Assembly (NCBI GenBank): GCA_002404295.1
Contig: DHJK01000214.1
Coordinates: forward strand, 1-10,182
DNA: 10,182 nucleotides
Direction of reading: 5' to 3'
Source: Legionellales bacterium UBA4722
GTDB taxonomy: Bacteria > Pseudomonadota > Gammaproteobacteria > DSM-16500
A program made the translations under genes and the position numbers. This document shows, piece by piece, positions 6,571 through 10,182 of the stretch (position 1 is its first letter; the number at the start of each line of letters is the position of its first letter). A model generated the notes under the pieces. The model made no database searches, was not told the DNA's origin, and was given only the letters and a program-made list of their open reading frames with translations.

Positions 6571-8619
6571 ATGTTTAATAGAGAAGACAAACTAAATAGT
6601 GAAAGTGAAAGTGAAAGTGATAGTGATGTAGAAGATTTTACCGTTCGAACCGTTGATTTAATAGGTCACTACAATACCCAGTATAATGATTCTGAATCCG
6701 ATGAAGAAAAAACCCCCTCATCTGAGGCGGCAATAGAATATTTAAACAGCATTGGAAGAATGAACTTCGCTGATAGATTTGCCGATGGATCTGATACTGA
6801 TTCAGATACAGCTTCAAATCATTCTTTATCTTCATATAGAACTAATTTTTTATCTTCTGTGTCTGAAAATACATGGGATGAAGTATCCGATGAAGAAAAA
6901 TTGACGGCAGAAGAACAAACAAAGCGTGATTCATTTAAGCAACTTGTAGAGGACATATTCGATAAAGAAACTCCTGGGTATTTAGACTTGCTCGAACTTC
7001 CTGCCTATAAACCTCACAAAGTAGCTATATGTCAAGGTTTACTAAAATTGGAAACACAAAACCAAAGGCATGCAGTCAAAATAGCCGCTGTTTTTTTTGC
7101 TCGCGAAAATGCATTGCATGTAGCTCACGCAATACATATTTTTGAAAAGCATAATATTATTTTTTCTCATACTACCTTTATGCAAGCAGCCCATTTAAGA
7201 CTCATTGATGCTGGAGAAGATGCAGAAACAATTGCTTTAGCAATTTCTGCTTCTGTGACTGCTACTACCAAAAGCGCGTATGAGCATCTAAATTTAATGC
7301 TAATGTTAAAACATGCTGGAGTTATCTTAACAGATACACTTTGCATGGTTATTGTTAAAGCTCCAGCGCTCACGAGTCATCAAGTTGTAGAATCATTTAT
7401 TGCCTTGCAAGCAGCTGGAATACTAACAGATCATTTTTGTATGGATTTTGCTTTTTATGATCAATATAACAATTCCAAGAGTATTATAGATTTATTGCTT
7501 ACATTGAAGGATAAAATTCAATTAACTGATGAGGTTGTTAATCTCCTTATTATTAATGGTGCTATAGCTGATGAGATAATTAAAGATATTTCAAAGCTCG
7601 CAGAACCTTCAGATATAAAAACTGCTATCGAGAAAAGATGTGAATCAAACCATCCTTTAATAGAGTGCGAAACACTAAATATTTCTTCGCAATTAAAATT
7701 GAAAGATGCGGGAATTTCATTAACAGTTAACCTTCGCAGTTTTCTGGATCAAGCTACAAAATTAAATACAATTGAAGATCTCGTAAAAGCGTTTTCTGCA
7801 TTAAAAAATGCAGAAATACCTACGGAGCATCTACAGTTAACTCTTGATTTGTATAATCAATATTTAAATTTAGAACATATTACTGCTTTATTAATCCTGT
7901 TAAAGCCACGCATACCTTTAACGAGTGAGTTATTCAATTTTGTTTCTAAAAATGGATCTTCAGCAAAATTACTCAATGAGCAGATGGCTGAGTTAATTGA
8001 CGCAGGAATTAAACCTTCTGTGGAAATTTTGACAGCTATTTTACAATCTACCAGCGTCGAAGTAAGTATAGCTGCACTTTTATCATTACATTCTATAGGT
8101 ATTTTGCCTAATGTCATGCTCACAGATCAGCCTGAGATGAAATCATCTGTACTGACAGTTAGCGCTGTACAATATATTATTAAACATAGAAATTCTTCTG
8201 CAGCTTGTACGATGCTTGATCCGTATCGCGCTGAAATTGAGCTTATAGATGATTTAATAATAGAGGGTATCCTCACAAGAGCACCGATTGTAATGCCGGG
8301 TATACTTAAATTATATCTATCATTAAAGCGTGATGATTTATCTCTTGAGGAAGATAAAATAGCTAATCTATATTATGCCATTCTATGCGGTACTGAAAAA
8401 AATCATATTAATAATCTAATGCAAACAGATCACTTAGAAAAAGAGAAAGTAGTTAAACATATACGGGAAGGAAATTTAGCTCTAATACTACCAACCCCTC
8501 TTTGGAATTGTGTTTTTTCTTATTTCGCTGCACCTGCAAGGGCCCCAAACCAAGGTTGCAAAGTAGAGCTTGAGGAAAATGTTGCAAGTGATCGTACGGA
8601 ACAAAAGCGATACAAATAA
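6571..8619 (+). CDS. Large alpha-helical repeat protein, effector-like, unknown function
   Basis: I recognise no named family for this 682-residue protein. Residues 1-120 are acidic, Ser-rich and probably disordered, starting with SESESESDSD (10-19) and carrying SDEE twice (43-46, 106-109). From about 185 to 520 a helical unit recurs about every 32 residues: a helix, then A-G-I-x-L-T, then a second helix. AGVILT (249-254), AGILTD (282-287), DKIQLT (314-319), DAGISLT (379-385), AEIPTE (414-419), PRIPLT (446-451), DAGIKPS (477-483) and IGILPN (509-514) mark the turns, suggesting a solenoid scaffold. LPTPLWNCVFSYF (640-652) resembles an F-box core. The tail has E666, E668 and E669 at 17 to 14 residues from the end, like the Dot/Icm E-block. 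There are no membrane segments or signal peptide. GAGGA (6558-6562) supports the start. Secretion and host targeting are inferred. Confidence 0.85.
   Translation: MFNREDKLNSESESESDSDVEDFTVRTVDLIGHYNTQYNDSESDEEKTPSSEAAIEYLNSIGRMNFADRFADGSDTDSDTASNHSLSSYRTNFLSSVSENTWDEVSDEEKLTAEEQTKRDSFKQLVEDIFDKETPGYLDLLELPAYKPHKVAICQGLLKLETQNQRHAVKIAAVFFARENALHVAHAIHIFEKHNIIFSHTTFMQAAHLRLIDAGEDAETIALAISASVTATTKSAYEHLNLMLMLKHAGVILTDTLCMVIVKAPALTSHQVVESFIALQAAGILTDHFCMDFAFYDQYNNSKSIIDLLLTLKDKIQLTDEVVNLLIINGAIADEIIKDISKLAEPSDIKTAIEKRCESNHPLIECETLNISSQLKLKDAGISLTVNLRSFLDQATKLNTIEDLVKAFSALKNAEIPTEHLQLTLDLYNQYLNLEHITALLILLKPRIPLTSELFNFVSKNGSSAKLLNEQMAELIDAGIKPSVEILTAILQSTSVEVSIAALLSLHSIGILPNVMLTDQPEMKSSVLTVSAVQYIIKHRNSSAACTMLDPYRAEIELIDDLIIEGILTRAPIVMPGILKLYLSLKRDDLSLEEDKIANLYYAILCGTEKNHINNLMQTDHLEKEKVVKHIREGNLALILPTPLWNCVFSYFAAPARAPNQGCKVELEENVASDRTEQKRYK
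6598..6627 (+). repeat. Hexanucleotide tandem repeat in the 5' end of the helical-repeat gene
   Basis: Five tandem hexamers, AGTGAA three times then AGTGAT twice, encode alternating Ser-Glu and Ser-Asp (residues 10-19). Because the unit is six bases, copy-number changes would lengthen or shorten the acidic stretch without shifting the frame. Confidence 0.85.
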
Positions 8620-8648
8620 CCGTCGTTCTTAGGATAGCTTTTTTAACA

Positions 8649-8686
8649 AAACAAAGCCCATATCAGATCTTGTATGGGCTTTGTTT
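8649..8686. terminator. Strong intrinsic terminator, probably bidirectional
   Basis: A 14-bp stem AAACAAAGCCCATA / TATGGGCTTTGTTT (8649-8662 with 8673-8686) encloses a 10-base loop. It begins 29 bases after the stop of the helical-repeat gene. The outer A/T pairs provide the T-rich 3' end on the plus strand, and the A-rich left arm and the T-run at 8639-8644 do something similar in reverse. It could therefore end transcripts from both sides. Confidence 0.85.
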
Positions 8687-8694
8687 ATAAATAT

Positions 8695-8778
8695 TTAAAA
8701 AATGAATTTTCCTATTAATAATCCAGCTAAAGCAGCTATAGCCATAGATTTTAATAAAATTACATATTTTTCTATCAT
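8695..8778 (-). CDS. Possible 27-residue single-pass membrane peptide
   Basis: The minus-strand ATG at 8778 opens 27 codons ending at TAA (8695). The peptide has a short charged start (MIEKY), a lone Lys at residue 10, then a hydrophobic helix rich in Ala, Leu and Ile ending GKFIF. This layout fits a small inner-membrane protein. The frame ends nine bases from the terminator at 8649-8686, which would stop its transcript. Against it: the ribosome binding site is poor, and the opposite strand is also open over nearly the same span. It may be a real microprotein, a remnant or chance. Confidence 0.3.
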   Translation of the reverse strand: MIEKYVILLKSMAIAALAGLLIGKFIF

Positions 8779-8802
8779 TTTTATTAGGTAAGTATTTTAG
8801 CT

Positions 8803-9939
8803 ATGTTTCAACGATCACAAAGAAACACTACCAAGCTTAATGATTTCTATCATCAGGATTCTCACTACAATACTATTATTATTGGCGCAGGGCCTACCGG
8901 TCTTGTGTGTAGTCATTTGTTAAATCTCAAAAATGAATCGCATATTATTCTTGAAAAAAGTGACGACGTAGGTAGCTCTTGGAAACGATTACCTGATGCA
9001 TTTCAATTAGCAATGCCGGTTCATGAATTGGAAATGCCTGGGCTTGATTTATCTCATTTCGCGGAAGAACATCACCTTACTCGTGATGAAATGATTACGC
9101 TATTAGAAAATTATGCCATCTATAATGACATTCCCATTCATTTCAATACGGAGATTTTATCTATTCATCAAAGCCAATGCAAAACTACTTTTTGTTTATC
9201 GACCTCAAAAGGTAATTATACAACAGACAATATTATTGTGTGTACAGGCGCACGACAGACACCTAAATTTCCTCATTTTGTTAGTAAGCTCGATCCTAAT
9301 ATTGTGATACATAGTGCAGATTACAAAAATACTGATTCTTTAACAGATAAGCCGACTTTAGTGATAGGCAGCGGGCTATCTGCTTTAACTATTGCATATC
9401 AAATTAATAAAAAAAAGCATGATGTTTACATTGCATGCGGTCATACTGATTGGTCTGTAAAGCAGAAAAATAAACATTTATTTTTTACTCATCAAGGTGA
9501 AGAAAAAAAATATTCTACATCCTGGGTTCACTCATTTTTACCGAGCCATTTAATAAAAGAAGGTGTTTTAAATCTTGGAAGAATGATTGGCGTGACTGAG
9601 GATGGTCATTTTCATTTTAAAGATCAAAAAGGGGCTGATCTATTTGTGCATGTTAATCTGTTTGGCAAATTAATTTTTGCAACAGGGTATAGATTTGATT
9701 TTCCTTTTTTAAAAAACTTACCTGGCATGAAAGCGAATCAATTACCATTACATCAGGATGGTATCATTCCTCATATTCCTGGACTTTATATTTTAGGGAT
9801 CCCGCCTGTGGATGCAGATGCGAGCCAAACAGTCGTCATTAATCAGGGAAGTCGGGAGGCTAAGAAAATAATAGATTTTATGGAAATAAGGAGTATGTCT
9901 CAGCACGCGTATCGGCCACAGTTGCTTTCTAAAATTTAA
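8803..9939 (+). CDS. FAD-dependent NAD(P)-binding oxidoreductase (CzcO/FMO-like)
   Basis: This 378-residue two-dinucleotide-binding flavoprotein should reduce FAD with NAD(P)H and act on an unknown substrate. The FAD-binding strand-turn-helix has GAGPTG at 28-33, an acidic strand end at E51 and GSSWKR (57-62), typical of flavin monooxygenases of the CzcO/FMO/Baeyer-Villiger group. A second nucleotide site GSGLSA (189-194) would bind NAD(P)H. FATGYR (292-297) and the late PGLYILG (326-332) are usual FAD-contact motifs. The FMO fingerprint is only partly preserved around PHFV...VIHSADYK (157-175). No CxxC is present, which argues against a thioredoxin-reductase role. No signal peptide is seen, so it is cytoplasmic. 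The ATG is preceded by only a weak, distant AGG (8786-8788). A thiamine-binding gene follows 31 bases later, suggesting an operon. The substrate is unknown. Confidence 0.88.
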   Translation: MFQRSQRNTTKLNDFYHQDSHYNTIIIGAGPTGLVCSHLLNLKNESHIILEKSDDVGSSWKRLPDAFQLAMPVHELEMPGLDLSHFAEEHHLTRDEMITLLENYAIYNDIPIHFNTEILSIHQSQCKTTFCLSTSKGNYTTDNIIVCTGARQTPKFPHFVSKLDPNIVIHSADYKNTDSLTDKPTLVIGSGLSALTIAYQINKKKHDVYIACGHTDWSVKQKNKHLFFTHQGEEKKYSTSWVHSFLPSHLIKEGVLNLGRMIGVTEDGHFHFKDQKGADLFVHVNLFGKLIFATGYRFDFPFLKNLPGMKANQLPLHQDGIIPHIPGLYILGIPPVDADASQTVVINQGSREAKKIIDFMEIRSMSQHAYRPQLLSKI

Positions 9940-9970
9940 ATGTAGACATATAAATAAAGAGGAAAAATAA

Positions 9971-10182
9971 ATGTCCAATGCAGAGAATAAAAAAACGGAA
10001 GTCTACCTTGCTTTTCAGGTTATTCCACGAATGAGAAATGGTAATAATTTTGAGTTAGTCGATCAAGCTATTGAGGTCGTTAAAAACGCGCATGTTCCTT
10101 ATCAGGTTAGCGCAATGGAAACAACAATGAAGGGTGATCTTAATCAACTTCTTGAAATTGTTATAGCAGCACAGCAAAAGTG
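9971..10182 (+). CDS. Thiamine-binding protein, MTH1187/YqgV family (partial, 3' end beyond window)
   Basis: Seventy codons are visible. EVYLAFQVIPR (10-20), a helix with VDQAIEVVKNAHVPYQVS (about 32-49), METTMKGDLNQLLEIV (50-65) and a following helix match the ferredoxin-like fold of the small (about 100-residue) thiamine-binding family (Pfam Thiamine_BP). The METTMKGD segment corresponds to the family's G/E-x-T-T-I-E-G-D stretch, where ligand contacts lie. Members are cytoplasmic, oligomeric and bind thiamine or related pyrimidines; their cellular role is poorly known and enzymatic activity is not expected. AGAGGA (9958-9963) seven bases before the ATG is a strong ribosome binding site. It lies 31 bases after the oxidoreductase stop with no terminator between, so the two are probably co-transcribed. 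Confidence 0.85.
   Translation, partial: MSNAENKKTEVYLAFQVIPRMRNGNNFELVDQAIEVVKNAHVPYQVSAMETTMKGDLNQLLEIVIAAQQK

Noticed and set aside
7167..8123. Minus-strand open frames under the helical-repeat gene
   Set aside because: They are shadows of the plus-strand repeats; the similar look of the two frames comes from the periodic coding strand.
8702..8791. Plus-strand 29-codon frame before the oxidoreductase
   Set aside because: It has no ribosome binding site, starts right after the terminator, and its composition is less peptide-like than the opposite frame.
8687..8802. TPP riboswitch upstream of the oxidoreductase/thiamine-binding genes
   Set aside because: The conserved CTGAGA and ACCTGATCTGG-type elements are absent and the leader is too short.
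9113..9307. Plus-strand 64-codon frame inside the oxidoreductase gene
   Set aside because: It is out of frame within a gene with clear FAD and NAD(P) motifs.
1..10182. CRISPR arrays, tRNA or rRNA genes, intact insertion sequences
   Set aside because: No regularly spaced repeats, cloverleaf-compatible segments, rRNA core sequences or transposase reading frames were seen on either strand.

Overview
The window is AT-rich, densely coding bacterial DNA. The mix of genes suggests a gammaproteobacterium of the Legionellales type (Legionella, Coxiella, Berkiella and relatives) that lives in eukaryotic cells. It holds a eukaryotic-like Ser/Thr kinase, a Sel1-like repeat protein, a large helical-repeat protein with an acidic serine-rich N-terminus and a glutamate-rich C-terminus, and a c-di-GMP enzyme, interspersed with decayed fragments. 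The lineage is inferred from gene content; no rRNA or tRNA gene is present to confirm it.

Layout. Positions 1-303 carry no supported gene. A Sel1-like repeat protein with a C-terminal membrane segment runs on the minus strand (304-1992). A roughly 500-base non-coding, divergent control region follows; it ends in two 10-bp direct repeats 22 bp apart, just before a 592-residue protein kinase (2490-4268, +). After the kinase come a two-tier hairpin and the 3' remnant of an EAL phosphodiesterase gene on the minus strand (4342-4527). Next is a membrane-anchored PAS-GGDEF diguanylate cyclase with an intact inhibitory site (4737-6341, +). Then come possible gene debris, a good sigma70-type promoter and a 682-residue alpha-helical repeat protein (6571-8619, +), closed by a strong terminator at 8649-8686. 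A possible 27-residue membrane peptide lies on the minus strand facing that terminator. The last unit is a FAD/NAD(P) oxidoreductase (8803-9939, +) followed 31 bases later by the start of a thiamine-binding (MTH1187/YqgV-type) protein that runs off the window.

How the parts may work together. The Sel1-like, kinase and helical-repeat proteins look like independently acquired host-interaction genes, each with its own control region. Of the three, only the helical-repeat protein ends in an E-block-like tail of the kind linked to Dot/Icm secretion. The cyclase makes c-di-GMP. The nearby EAL fragment shows that a phosphodiesterase gene has been lost here. The oxidoreductase and thiamine-binding gene look like an operon with a cofactor or metabolic role unrelated to the other genes. 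The strongest candidates for something undescribed are the roughly 32-residue helical repeat family with its unusual termini, the non-RD kinase with large unassigned flanks, and the flavoprotein/thiamine-binding pair.
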